Positions 1-7,660 of a stretch of DNA of 9,049 bases are shown here, piece after piece (the stretch's first letter is position 1; each line of letters starts with the position of its first letter). The position numbers were made by a program, and so were the translations under genes. The stretch covers positions 1 through 9,049 of the forward strand of contig JAKAAE010000058.1 of the NCBI GenBank assembly GCA_021797225.1. The letters run 5' to 3'. The notes beneath the pieces were generated by a model. That model ran no database searches, had not been told where the DNA came from, and was given only the letters and a program-made list of their open reading frames with translations. The DNA comes from Thermoplasmata archaeon. Lineage in GTDB: Archaea > Thermoplasmatota > Thermoplasmata > Thermoplasmatales > Thermoplasmataceae.

Positions 1-929
1 TTCTCCTCGGTGCTACCGACAAAATCAGTTCCAGCGGCAATTTTTATACCTGCTGTATCAGCGATCTTTACTTCGTTTTGAATGTGTTTTTTGATAAAAC
101 TCTCTCTATATGGATTTGAACCCTCCCTCTGTGCCTTATATACAGACAAGGTCGGAGTGTAAAATATTTTCTTTGAAGAAATTTCCTCAGCCTGGTTTTC
201 TGTTAGCCCAAGCCCATGCTCTATACTTGAAAATCCAGCATCCACAACATTTTGAATAGCAGATTCCCCATATGCATGGGCAGCTGATTGTACTCCATAT
301 TTTTTTGACTCTTTGGCAATGGCTTTTAACTCTTCAATAGATAATTCATCCCTTATTTTCCCACCGCCGACAAAACTGCTTGATGCATAAGCTTTTATTG
401 ATTGAGCACCGGCCCTTATATTCTTCCTTACTGCTTTCACACATTCCCAAGGGCCATCAGCATAATATGAATAAGAAACCCGTTTAGCAAAATCTAAAGG
501 AAATCTTTTCGGGTCATCATCTCCTCCTGTTTCTGCTATTGAAAATCCTGAAGAGATTATTGCAGGGGAATTTATTATTCCGGATTTTTCAGCCTTGCTG
601 AGCTCTAGCGATACCTTGTCTCCCATGGTTCTTACTGTTGTGAACCCAGCATTTATTAGATGCGATAGGTCATTTATTGAATTTGCTGTCAGTATGATAT
701 CTGATGTTAAAACCCAGGACTCCAGGGACCTTTCCTGAGTACCAAAAAGGTGCATATGAGTATCTATCATGCCTGGCAGAAAAGTTATATTATCTCTTCC
801 AAGCCTATTGGAGGGATTACTCTTGAATTCAGTGTCAATATAGTCTATATTGCCAGATTCTGTGGAAAATGATACTGTAGCGTTTTCTATTATTTCATTG
901 CCATCAAAAATTCTGCCTTTTATTTTCAT
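1..929 (-). CDS. Metal-dependent amidohydrolase, imidazolonepropionase/prolidase-like (3' part missing)
   Basis: I translated this from the minus strand: 309 codons from ATG at 929, open to the window edge, so the C-terminus (probably about 90-100 residues of a ~400-residue family) lies outside. A small N-terminal beta domain is followed by the amidohydrolase TIM barrel. The metal-site signature is nearly complete: LPGMIDTHMH (His58, His60), the bridging-lysine candidate Lys179 in SIKAYAS, His218 in SAAHAYG, His238 in SIEHG and Asp302 in AAGTDF. This order fits the COG1228 branch, which includes imidazolonepropionases and the dipeptidases that cleave Xaa-Pro, Xaa-Arg or Xaa-Lys. It is probably a cytoplasmic hydrolase acting on a peptide or cyclic amide; I cannot fix the substrate. 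It lies 59 bases downstream of the isoaspartyl peptidase on the same strand, so co-transcription is plausible. No strong Shine-Dalgarno or TATA box is visible in the gap. The family call is firm, the substrate unknown. Confidence 0.9.
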   Translation of the reverse strand, partial: MKIKGRIFDGNEIIENATVSFSTESGNIDYIDTEFKSNPSNRLGRDNITFLPGMIDTHMHLFGTQERSLESWVLTSDIILTANSINDLSHLINAGFTTVRTMGDKVSLELSKAEKSGIINSPAIISSGFSIAETGGDDDPKRFPLDFAKRVSYSYYADGPWECVKAVRKNIRAGAQSIKAYASSSFVGGGKIRDELSIEELKAIAKESKKYGVQSAAHAYGESAIQNVVDAGFSSIEHGLGLTENQAEEISSKKIFYTPTLSVYKAQREGSNPYRESFIKKHIQNEVKIADTAGIKIAAGTDFVGSTEE

Positions 930-988
930 TGTTTAAAATTACCATCAGGCAATTAAATTTTACTGACAACTATATTTACATTCTGTCC

Positions 989-1798
989 TTAACTTAACTT
1001 CTTCAAAGCATATGCCATTTCCGTATTCGATGTTGCTACATATTCGTGGTCAGATACTGCTATAACACCGACCGCAACTTCAAACTTTGAAATCTCAGAT
1101 GCTACAATATCCTGCAGATCACCATTTCCAATTTTAGCATATATTCTATAAGACAAAAGTCTCAGTGCAATTTCCTCTCCAATGCCTGTCGCAACAACTG
1201 CTCCTTGTTCCCCTGCATATATCCCTGCTCCTATTATTGGAGAATCACCAACTCTCCCCCTCAGCATGGGGAAACTACCACCAGTAGATACGGCAGCTGC
1301 AAATTGTCCGTTTATGTATGAGACTGCACCAACAGTATCATGGGAAAATTTTTTGAAGTATGTATAATCATCTTCATGGTCTAATTTTCCCCAGAACTGC
1401 TCAAGTATTTTTTTCGCTTTTTCTGTGTAGGGATCATAATCCCTATATCCCATTTTTCTTGCGAATTTTACGCTCCCATCACCTGCAAGCATTATGTGGG
1501 GGCTTTTTTCCATAACATCACGTGCCACGAGAACAGGATTCATCACTCTCTCTATAGCAATTACTGACCCAAATTTCCCCGGAACCATGACTGCAGCATC
1601 CATCTGTATGCTTCCATCTATTCTTGGTACTGAACCTGTTCCGGCATTGAACTGAATATCATTTTCCATGAGAACAACTGCCTGAACCACTGCATCCAGA
1701 GCCGAAAGCTCAGGATTGACAGATGATACTATAGACTCTAACTTCCCGTTATATTTTACAGGTGTATTGGCACCTCCGTGTATTAAGATAATATTCAT
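989..1798 (-). CDS. Isoaspartyl peptidase / Ntn-type L-asparaginase
   Basis: This 269-residue protein belongs to the type 2 (plant-type) asparaginase family. These enzymes are cytoplasmic N-terminal nucleophile hydrolases that cleave themselves into alpha and beta subunits and then hydrolyse beta-aspartyl dipeptides and/or asparagine to aspartate. Family landmarks are the N-terminal IIHGGA-like segment (IILIHGGA, residues 3-10), FNAGTGSV (50-57) and the cleavage site HDTVGAV. Cleavage there would fall between Asp154 and Thr155 and expose Thr155 as nucleophile. By position relative to E. coli IaaA, Thr172 (STGG), Arg182 and Asp185 (GRVGD), and Thr204-Gly205 (ATG) match the active-site and substrate-binding residues, so it looks functional. 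It is shorter than the roughly 300-320 residues usual in the family, and the linker before Thr155 is short. ATG at 1798 is preferred because the glycine-rich N-terminus begins directly after it and a TATA-like box lies about 25 bases upstream. It is divergent from the aminotransferase and upstream of the amidohydrolase. Confidence 0.93.
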   Translation of the reverse strand: MNIILIHGGANTPVKYNGKLESIVSSVNPELSALDAVVQAVVLMENDIQFNAGTGSVPRIDGSIQMDAAVMVPGKFGSVIAIERVMNPVLVARDVMEKSPHIMLAGDGSVKFARKMGYRDYDPYTEKAKKILEQFWGKLDHEDDYTYFKKFSHDTVGAVSYINGQFAAAVSTGGSFPMLRGRVGDSPIIGAGIYAGEQGAVVATGIGEEIALRLLSYRIYAKIGNGDLQDIVASEISKFEVAVGVIAVSDHEYVATSNTEMAYALKKLS

Positions 1799-1819
1799 AT
1801 AAGGGATGAGATAATATAA

Positions 1820-1827
1820 ATATTAAA
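1820..1827 (-). promoter_or_regulatory. TATA-like box for the isoaspartyl peptidase
   Basis: On the minus strand this reads TTTAATAT, centred about 25 bases upstream of the ATG at 1798. That is the spacing expected of an archaeal TATA box driving a leaderless transcript. The surrounding 96-base divergent intergenic region is very AT-rich, so a neighbouring match (TTTATATTAT, 1811-1820) cannot be excluded. Confidence 0.4.
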
Positions 1828-1866
1828 TTATTTCTATTAAATTACACTATATGAAATTTCGCTAAT

Positions 1867-1876
1867 AATATATATA
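1867..1876 (+). promoter_or_regulatory. TATA-like box for the aminotransferase
   Basis: AATATATATA is centred near 1871, about 24 bases upstream of the ATG at 1895. No Shine-Dalgarno motif precedes that ATG, which fits a leaderless archaeal transcript. The right end of the box overlaps the first copy of a 17-base direct repeat. Confidence 0.55.
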
Positions 1877-1921
1877 GTTAATGGCTATTATCTAATGAGC
1901 ACAAATATAGTTAATGGCTAT
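1872..1921 (+). repeat. 17-base direct repeat straddling the aminotransferase start codon
   Basis: The 17-mer ATATAGTTAATGGCTAT occurs at 1872-1888 and again, identically, at 1905-1921. The two copies are 33 bases (11 codons) apart. The first lies between the TATA box and the start codon; the second encodes residues 4-9 of the protein. The spacing and identity suggest a local duplication or a paired binding site. The bases between the copies do not repeat. Confidence 0.8.
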
Positions 1922-2986
1922 GGCTCTTTTCTTTATGACAAAGAGGGCAAACAGTATATAAATTTCTCAGAGTCCATAAATATATTAGGACACAGAAACA
2001 AGGATATTATAAAAATCATCGAAGGCCATATAAAGTCAGGAATGATCCATTATCCTCTGACTATATCGATACCATCAATTGCACAGGAATTAACCGCTAA
2101 ACTCATGAAAATAGCCGGCATTAAAAATGGTGGCTATGTTTTCTCTTCATCAGGATCGGAGGCAGTGGATATTGCCATGTCCATAATGTCAGAATTCGGA
2201 CCAGTTATTACCGTTTCAGGAGGATACTTCGGAAATTCAGGACAGTTCCTACATCTTGAACGGGATTATTATTCCAGATATAACAAGCAGTTTAGGATAG
2301 AATTTCCCGTCGATTCTGGAATGGATGATATTGAAAAACTTATCGATTCGGGCGCTGGTGGAATTATACTTGAACCACTGCAGGTAGAGGGAGGAATCAG
2401 AGAGTTTCCAAATAATTTTATCAAAAATATAAGAAAGAATTTCCCTGACTTCTTAATATGTTTTGACGAATCCTATACTGGCTTTGGGAAAACCTCTGAT
2501 TTCTTTGCATTTGAAAGGCACGGGGTTGTTCCTGACCTTCTTGTTGTAGGGAAGGCAATAGGTGGAGGTATTCCCATGGGCCTCACCCTCATATCTGGAG
2601 ATCTGGTTACCAAATCAACAATATATGAGAAATTTAGAAATCATGCATTTGGTTCTACATCTGGGAACCTGATCGCACTAGAATTAGCCAAAAGTCTTAT
2701 AGACCACGTTTCAGATCCACACTTTCTGGAAACAGTAAAGGAAAGTGGAAAAATTGTCAGTAACATACTCCGCCCCGTCTATGGGAACAGATTTTCAGGT
2801 AGAGGACTTATTTGCGGCGTCGCTCCGTTACATGTGGAAGAAGCAGGAAGAATTGCAGCATTTCTAAGAACCATGGGTCTTATGATTACTGATATGTCAG
2901 GGATACTGCGCATATCGCCACCTTTAAACATAGAACCTGACATATTAATTCGGGGTTGTAATATAATAATTAAGAATGTGGAATAA
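1895..2986 (+). CDS. Class III PLP-dependent aminotransferase
   Basis: This 363-residue cytoplasmic enzyme is of the acetylornithine/GABA/ornithine aminotransferase fold type, moving an amino group between an amino donor and a 2-oxo acid using pyridoxal phosphate. Visible landmarks in order: GSFLYDKEGKQYINF (10-24), SGSEAVDIAM (86-95), EPLQVEGG (160-167), FDESYTGFGKT (190-200; Asp191 contacts the PLP ring nitrogen), PDLLVVGKAIGGGIPMG (213-229; Lys220 is the Schiff-base lysine), GSTSGN (253-258; Thr255 contacts the phosphate) and SGRGLICG (301-308). Oddities: it is shorter than the usual 390-450 residues, has Tyr where many relatives have Gln in the DEVQTG motif, and has YFG where YHG is common. 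ATG at 1895 is chosen because a TATA-like box lies about 24 bases upstream and the conserved N-terminal motif follows at once. Its 3' end converges on the permease, 31 bases away. The neighbouring amidase and permease suggest amino acid catabolism; the substrate is not readable. Confidence 0.93.
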   Translation: MSTNIVNGYGSFLYDKEGKQYINFSESINILGHRNKDIIKIIEGHIKSGMIHYPLTISIPSIAQELTAKLMKIAGIKNGGYVFSSSGSEAVDIAMSIMSEFGPVITVSGGYFGNSGQFLHLERDYYSRYNKQFRIEFPVDSGMDDIEKLIDSGAGGIILEPLQVEGGIREFPNNFIKNIRKNFPDFLICFDESYTGFGKTSDFFAFERHGVVPDLLVVGKAIGGGIPMGLTLISGDLVTKSTIYEKFRNHAFGSTSGNLIALELAKSLIDHVSDPHFLETVKESGKIVSNILRPVYGNRFSGRGLICGVAPLHVEEAGRIAAFLRTMGLMITDMSGILRISPPLNIEPDILIRGCNIIIKNVE

Positions 2987-3004
2987 TTTTTTCCAAAAAA
3001 TTTT
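2987..3004. terminator. Shared T-tract terminator between convergent genes
   Basis: Between the aminotransferase stop and the permease stop lie six T's, CC, six A's and four T's. Each strand therefore meets a T-run (2987-2992 plus; 2995-3000 minus) just after its stop codon. T-rich tracts are the usual archaeal termination signal, and one short segment appears to serve both genes. Confidence 0.55.
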
Positions 3005-3017
3005 CCTATTTAATGGT

Positions 3018-4433
3018 TTATTTCTCATCATCGGCTAAGTCAGGATTTTTTAGTGGAACTTTCCTCTTAGTGTAAGACGCTACAAAGCTGAAGATAACCC
3101 ATATAATAACGAATACGCCCGCAAATATGAAAGGGTAGGCAATCCCAAGATATGTGTAGTAGAAAATAATTATTATAAATACACTTCCTATTGTTGGTAC
3201 TACTATATTCTTTATGATATTTAATTCCTTCACGTGCTTCATAAAAAGAGGCAAAGCCTCATTAACTGCGAAGTGGTATATCAGATTAGTTGTTGTTAGT
3301 ATTGTTGCCCATATCACAACAGAATAGAAAAATCCAGTTACAACGCCATAGTCATAAGATAAGGGTATCTCTGTTATAAGAGACGCTATGAGAGCAAATA
3401 CAAGGACAAATGTTGCCGCATTGGCAGGGCTTCTATACTTTGGATGAATTTCAGAAAAATATTTGGGAAGGATACTATCTCTGCTCAATGAGAATAAAAT
3501 CCTCTGTGCAGAATTGCCAAATACAAGTGGTGAAACGAGCTGGCCCATGAAGGCTATAGCAAGGACTATCACGGCGAACAGTGTACCTGCATATTTTGCA
3601 GTCACTAAAAGTGCCGGAGCGTATGATCCTGAAAGTGAACTCAGCTGTGACACAGGCACTCCAACTGTTATAGAATACATCATAAATGTTTCAAACACTC
3701 CCGCTATAAGAACGGCCACTATTATTGCGTTTTTCATTGTTGATTTGGCAAATTTGGCCTCTTCACTGAAATGAACTATCGCAGAGTACCCAATATATGC
3801 GGTAAGTGGACCAGTAACCATCCCAATAAAGAACCCACTCAACCCGTCTGAAGATTTTGCTATATTGAACGTTTCCAGGTTATTATATGGAGTGCGTATA
3901 ACAACATATATTCCGGCAGCAAGCAGGAACACAACCTCAAGGATACCCACTACTATAGCTATCTTAGCTGAGAGTTTAATACCAAGATAGCTAACGCTAA
4001 AGATAAATAAAAGTACAAGTATGGTAAGAACGAAGGGTAGGTATGCAGGTAGTGTAACATTATAAAGTGTTTTCGCAGAAACGGAAACTAGCCATCCAAG
4101 TACAGCAGAAGATATAATAACTGGAGCCATCTGGCCTATAAACTGATCCCAAGCTATAGCCCTAGAGAGGATCGGACTGTTTGTTCCAGCCTGTACAAAT
4201 TTGTAAAATCCACCTGCATTGGAGACTTTAGTGGTGAAGATATATACGGCAACAACGTTAAACAACATAAGAATAGTACCAATTACAAAAGTAAGTGGTG
4301 CCGCCTCACCTGCAAATGTTAGTGATGTTGTTGATGAAATTAAATATATACTTGCCGGAAAAATTGCCGTAAACGACAGAAAAACAACCCCCCAAAAACC
4401 TAAAACATTATGAGCTAATTCTCTATTAGACAC
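3018..4433 (-). CDS. APC-superfamily amino acid permease, 12 TM
   Basis: This 471-residue integral membrane protein is a secondary amino acid transporter of the APC (amino acid-polyamine-organocation) family, probably coupled to protons or another solute. Twelve hydrophobic segments are visible, near residues 12-34, 45-67, 98-120, 129-149, 156-179, 200-222, 235-258, 281-305, 337-355, 362-388, 408-429 and 431-453. Family marks include SNAGGFYKFV (71-80) after TM2, the TM6 end YIGYSAIVHFSEEAK (213-227) with its SEEAK loop, and RDSILPKYFSEIHPKYRSP (318-336) after TM8. The tail is short, charged and cytoplasmic. The start codon is GTG (4431-4433). It is chosen because a TATA-like box sits about 25 bases upstream, the sequence SNRELAHNVLGFWG resembles APC N-termini, and no in-frame ATG lies just upstream. 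The substrate is unknown. Its position beside peptide and amino acid enzymes suggests an amino acid or short peptide product. Confidence 0.93.
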   Translation of the reverse strand: MSNRELAHNVLGFWGVVFLSFTAIFPASIYLISSTTSLTFAGEAAPLTFVIGTILMLFNVVAVYIFTTKVSNAGGFYKFVQAGTNSPILSRAIAWDQFIGQMAPVIISSAVLGWLVSVSAKTLYNVTLPAYLPFVLTILVLLFIFSVSYLGIKLSAKIAIVVGILEVVFLLAAGIYVVIRTPYNNLETFNIAKSSDGLSGFFIGMVTGPLTAYIGYSAIVHFSEEAKFAKSTMKNAIIVAVLIAGVFETFMMYSITVGVPVSQLSSLSGSYAPALLVTAKYAGTLFAVIVLAIAFMGQLVSPLVFGNSAQRILFSLSRDSILPKYFSEIHPKYRSPANAATFVLVFALIASLITEIPLSYDYGVVTGFFYSVVIWATILTTTNLIYHFAVNEALPLFMKHVKELNIIKNIVVPTIGSVFIIIIFYYTYLGIAYPFIFAGVFVIIWVIFSFVASYTKRKVPLKNPDLADDEK

Positions 4434-4452
4434 AAAATTTATATGTGCTTCC

Positions 4453-4462
4453 AGTATTTATA
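4453..4462 (-). promoter_or_regulatory. TATA box for the permease
   Basis: On the minus strand this reads TATAAATACT, centred about 25 bases upstream of the GTG start at 4433. There is no Shine-Dalgarno motif between, which supports a leaderless GTG start. A second AT-rich match (ATATAAATT) abuts the start codon and is too close to act as the box for it. Confidence 0.6.
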
Positions 4463-4535
4463 GTTTACTTAGAAAATCCCGGATATGATATCGAGAACTG
4501 AGTTTTTATTTAAATGTTATCCAATATCTATATAG

Positions 4536-4574
4536 ATGCCAAATCAAGTGCTGCCTAACACAATAAAGAGTTAA
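4536..4574 (+). other. 12-codon open frame with a promoter-like upstream, status unclear
   Basis: ATG at 4536 opens MPNQVLPNTIKS and then a TAA stop. A TATA-like stretch (TTTTTATTTAAA, about 4503-4514) lies at nearly the leaderless spacing upstream. It might be the surviving start of a gene whose body was lost when insertion sequences decayed here, or it may be chance. The rest of 4463-4642 shows nothing else I can name. Confidence 0.2.
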
Positions 4575-4642
4575 GATATTTAACTTGCATTCAAAAAAAT
4601 ATGTAAATTCATATTATCACTTGTTCTCGGGCATCTCACATT

Positions 4643-5506
4643 CTAGCAATTGACTATTTTCATTATCTCCCTCGGCTTTTCTCCAGTTTCGATGTTGATA
4701 CAACCATGAAATTATATGCAATAGCCTTGAAGTGACTTGCATTATTATAATTCCTGCTATTTGGATACTATATATTCTCTACTTTCATAATCCCCTCAAG
4801 TATTGAGAACGTACGCTCTATTTCCCATGTAATATAGTGATGAATATTCCCTCCTAAAGTTGATTCCAATCTTTCTATGCACTGATAGTCTCTCTGTTAT
4901 AATCCCCATCCTCATATTAGTGTTAATTACAGGAATAGTATGTATGTTGTTATGTTGTCCATGACGTAATCATATATGTCAGAGAGCCATAAGCTGCATC
5001 CATTCGGAAATATCTATGATCACGAATGGTACCGATCATTGGATAGACCATTATACTGTCATGTATGGATGCTTTAGTCGCCTCCCCTTCCACAACTGCA
5101 GAGGAATCAATATTCCGTGTAACATGTGTCTTCCTGCTATATTCAAAGCCTTTTGTTTCATAACCCATGAACTGTAGGTATTTTTATACTTGCCTGATTT
5201 ATTCATTATCTATGCGGTGGAATTCCTGCATGTCTGCACAATGAAACTGTCGATGGCGGTAGTATTTCCCTTCTATTCAATAAGACCAATGAGGTCCGCA
5301 TTAACCTCATACCAGTCCATTCTAAGTGTTCTGTATGATGGGGTGTGGATCTTGAGAATCTTGTCTCTTCCCACGAGATTCATAAGTTCCGGATGGTTGT
5401 TGAAGAATTTTCCTAAAGATCTATAGGAGGTACCCCAGATACGCAGTATCACAATGTTCTTCGCCATAATCGCGTTAGAGAACTTTCTCAATCTATCCGT
5501 AATCAA
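4643..5506 (-). pseudogene. Decayed IS4/IS5-like DDE transposase
   Basis: Reading the minus strand and allowing frame changes recovers most of one transposase of roughly 285 residues. It begins around a TTG at 5506 (ITDRLRKFSNAIMAKN). The first part stays in one frame down to about 5152, broken by TAG stops at 5273-5275 and 5210-5212. It includes TTAIDSFIVQTCRNST, whose Asp (5249-5251) fits the first catalytic Asp. A lost base near 5150 shifts to the frame with FEYSRKTHV and DHRYFRMDAAYG (second Asp, 4998-5000). Further shifts near 4980 and 4850 lead to TWEIERTFSILEG (catalytic Glu, 4816-4818), then a stop and NFMVVSTSKLE. The last remnant, PREIMKIVNC, ends at 4643. The DDE order and the W-x-I-E-R-x-F motif place it near the IS4/IS5 group. 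No paired terminal inverted repeats were found, so element ends are unknown. It cannot make an active transposase. Confidence 0.8.
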
Positions 5507-5512
5507 TGAGGT

Positions 5513-5529
5513 ATAGGGTGTTTCCCTAT
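5513..5529. repeat. Short hairpin next to the transposase remnant
   Basis: ATAGGG-TGTTT-CCCTAT is a perfect 6-base inverted repeat with a 5-base loop, immediately upstream of the first recognisable transposase codons on the minus strand. It may be a leftover of the insertion sequence end or of its translation control. No matching copy was seen at the other end. Confidence 0.4.
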
Positions 5530-5606
5530 CCTATAAATATTACTGAATTGATAACGCTTGATATATAAATCTTTGAATGACTTAATATACATCTTTAAAC
5601 GTAATA

Positions 5607-5614
5607 TTTAAATA
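5607..5614 (+). promoter_or_regulatory. TATA box for the substrate-binding protein
   Basis: TTTAAATA is centred about 25 bases upstream of the ATG at 5636, the spacing for a leaderless archaeal transcript. The gene therefore appears to have its own promoter rather than depending on the decayed insertion sequence upstream. Confidence 0.55.
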
Positions 5615-5635
5615 TAATTATGAATTATATTTTTA

Positions 5636-7636
5636 ATGAAAAATAGCATAAAAGTAGTAATAGTAATTATAGTAGCTATTATTCTGATCGGAACAGCATT
5701 TTTAGTGTTATATCACCCGACCGAACAGTTCACTGATACAGCCCAAACACTTGCACCGGGACAATTAGATCCTGCTATCGGATTTTCACCTACAGATGGG
5801 CCTCTATTCTCAGCACTGTTTAATACGTTGGTAGAGTTCAATGGCAGTTCAACAAATGTTGTCCCTGTATTGGCTAGCAATTATACGGTGGTAAATGACC
5901 AGAACTACACATTTAATATAAGGCCATATGCTAAGTTTAGCAACGGGGAACAGTTAAATGCATCATCAGTATGGTTTTCATTTGAGAGGGGTATAATCAT
6001 GGGTCAGGGTCCGTATTCATCTGATTACTCAGGGATACTGTTCAACGGTAGTGCATATCTAAAAACTGGAATTGCGCTCCCCAATGGAACAATACCCGCC
6101 CTGGAGAGTGCTGGATTTAAAATCACAGGAAACATCTCAACTCAGTACAAGACAGCAGCCATGGACCTTGACAATATATTATCACATTTCAATTACAATG
6201 CAACTGAAATGAAGATAATGGAATACAGGGGGCAGGCCCTGGTTGTAAATTCGAATGATAATGTGTCAATAAACACAATGGTTCCCTATGCATATCTATT
6301 ATCTGATATAGCAGGATGGTGGGGAGACATAGTTGAGCCAAGCTATGTTGATGCACACGGAGGAGTTACTTATAATTCACCAAACTCTTATCTTGATGCA
6401 AACGGAGTCATAGGTTCCGGGCCATACATAATATCCAGCGTGGGAAAAGGTCTTTCTACAATAGTATTAAAGGCAAACCCAAACTACTGGGTCGATGGTC
6501 ATAACAGCAGTGTACCTGCAATAGCACAGCCAGCACACATAAAAACAGTGGTAATAAAATACGGGCTGTCACATGCTGACAGGCTGGAAGACTTTGACAG
6601 GGGAATATCACAGATATCAACAGTAGCACCTACATCTTTCAAGCAGATGATAGATGGTTACCACATAGCAGCTGACAGGAACGGTTCACTTGTTCACACA
6701 GAACCTGTTGTAGGGGCGTTTTTCTTTTCCATGAACGTTCACAAAAAATATACTAACAATACACATTTCAGGGAGGCACTTTATGATGCACTAAATTATT
6801 CGGCAGAACTTGATGTGTATGATAATAACTATAATGGAACGCCTGAAGCTTATGAGGAACTTGGTCCATTATCCCCAGTATATGGACATGCATACTATAA
6901 TCCAGATAACTTTTCTCTCCCAACGCAGAATTTACCCGCAGCCATACAAAATTTAAGCAAGGCTGGAAATGAAACAGGATTCTATGTAACAGTTAATGGT
7001 CATATAATTGGTGACAAAAAAGGGACAGACTTAAGTTCTAAGACTTTTTATATAACATCTGCTGCCCCTGCAACCACAGTAGAAACATCGGAATTAACAG
7101 TGGCTATTGACTCATTCAAGGATATTGGATTGACATTTAAGTCAAGTCTTGTTTCTTTATCCACATATTCCACATGGACAAACTATTCAATAGAGCCTCA
7201 ATTCGTCGACTTACTTTGGGAGCCAGATTATCCGGATCCCATAGGTCAACAGTTATTACCAATTTATGATATCGCAGATGGTGGTACATATGGGGCTAAC
7301 GATGCTTGGGTAGACAACTATTCACTACAAAAAATATTTACCAATCTTGATTTTGATAATAAAACAGTGCAAAAAGAAACAATGCCTGAAGTTGAAAATT
7401 TAACATATGAACAATATGCAAATCTCTGGTTGCCTGTTCCTAATGATGTATGGTTTGTTGCTCCAGATGTTCACGGGTTTGTATTCAACTCCATAACCTC
7501 ATCATACTTCTATAACCTGATGACCGTTAGTGGAAAACTTACAAATTCAGTGGGCTTCATGAGCATATATACACTGGTGGCAAACATAGAGATGGCAATA
7601 ACAGACATTGCACCTAAAGTTTTTATCCCCTATTAA
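5636..7636 (+). CDS. ABC transporter substrate-binding protein, family 5 (oligopeptide type)
   Basis: This 666-residue extracytoplasmic protein captures peptides, or another family 5 ligand, and hands them to an ABC permease. The N-terminus has Lys2 and Lys6, then a hydrophobic stretch (about 7-25) with no lipobox cysteine, so it is a signal peptide or membrane anchor. Family 5 marks are KFSNGEQLNASSVWFSFER (100-118), GSGPYI (260-265) with KANPNYW (279-285), FREALYDALNY (378-388) and LLWEPDYPDP (526-535). About twenty N-x-S/T sequons are spread over the mature part, suggesting a heavily glycosylated surface protein. ATG at 5636 follows a TATA box at leaderless spacing. A shorter frame from ATG 5620 is out of phase and is ignored. 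The last ~30 residues after SGKLTN are hydrophobic and unlike a usual family 5 end. No permease or ATPase gene lies next to it; transposase remnants flank both sides, so it is an orphan that must share a distant transporter or be a leftover of a broken operon. Confidence 0.92.
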   Translation: MKNSIKVVIVIIVAIILIGTAFLVLYHPTEQFTDTAQTLAPGQLDPAIGFSPTDGPLFSALFNTLVEFNGSSTNVVPVLASNYTVVNDQNYTFNIRPYAKFSNGEQLNASSVWFSFERGIIMGQGPYSSDYSGILFNGSAYLKTGIALPNGTIPALESAGFKITGNISTQYKTAAMDLDNILSHFNYNATEMKIMEYRGQALVVNSNDNVSINTMVPYAYLLSDIAGWWGDIVEPSYVDAHGGVTYNSPNSYLDANGVIGSGPYIISSVGKGLSTIVLKANPNYWVDGHNSSVPAIAQPAHIKTVVIKYGLSHADRLEDFDRGISQISTVAPTSFKQMIDGYHIAADRNGSLVHTEPVVGAFFFSMNVHKKYTNNTHFREALYDALNYSAELDVYDNNYNGTPEAYEELGPLSPVYGHAYYNPDNFSLPTQNLPAAIQNLSKAGNETGFYVTVNGHIIGDKKGTDLSSKTFYITSAAPATTVETSELTVAIDSFKDIGLTFKSSLVSLSTYSTWTNYSIEPQFVDLLWEPDYPDPIGQQLLPIYDIADGGTYGANDAWVDNYSLQKIFTNLDFDNKTVQKETMPEVENLTYEQYANLWLPVPNDVWFVAPDVHGFVFNSITSSYFYNLMTVSGKLTNSVGFMSIYTLVANIEMAITDIAPKVFIPY

Positions 7637-7660
7637 ATTTAGTACACGCTTAAATCTTTG

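Noticed and set aside
112..122. GGATTTGAACC, identical to 11 bases of the tRNA-Ile T arm at 8978-8988, as a possible second attachment site
   Set aside because: It lies inside a well-conserved amidohydrolase coding frame, the match stops after 11 bases, and T-arm-like strings are common by chance.
5190..5426. 78-codon plus-strand frame
   Set aside because: It is antisense to the recognisable transposase remnant and has no family features.
5620..5646. ATG at 5620 as the start of the binding-protein gene or a leader peptide
   Set aside because: It is out of frame with the gene, stops after eight codons, and the TATA box spacing favours ATG 5636.
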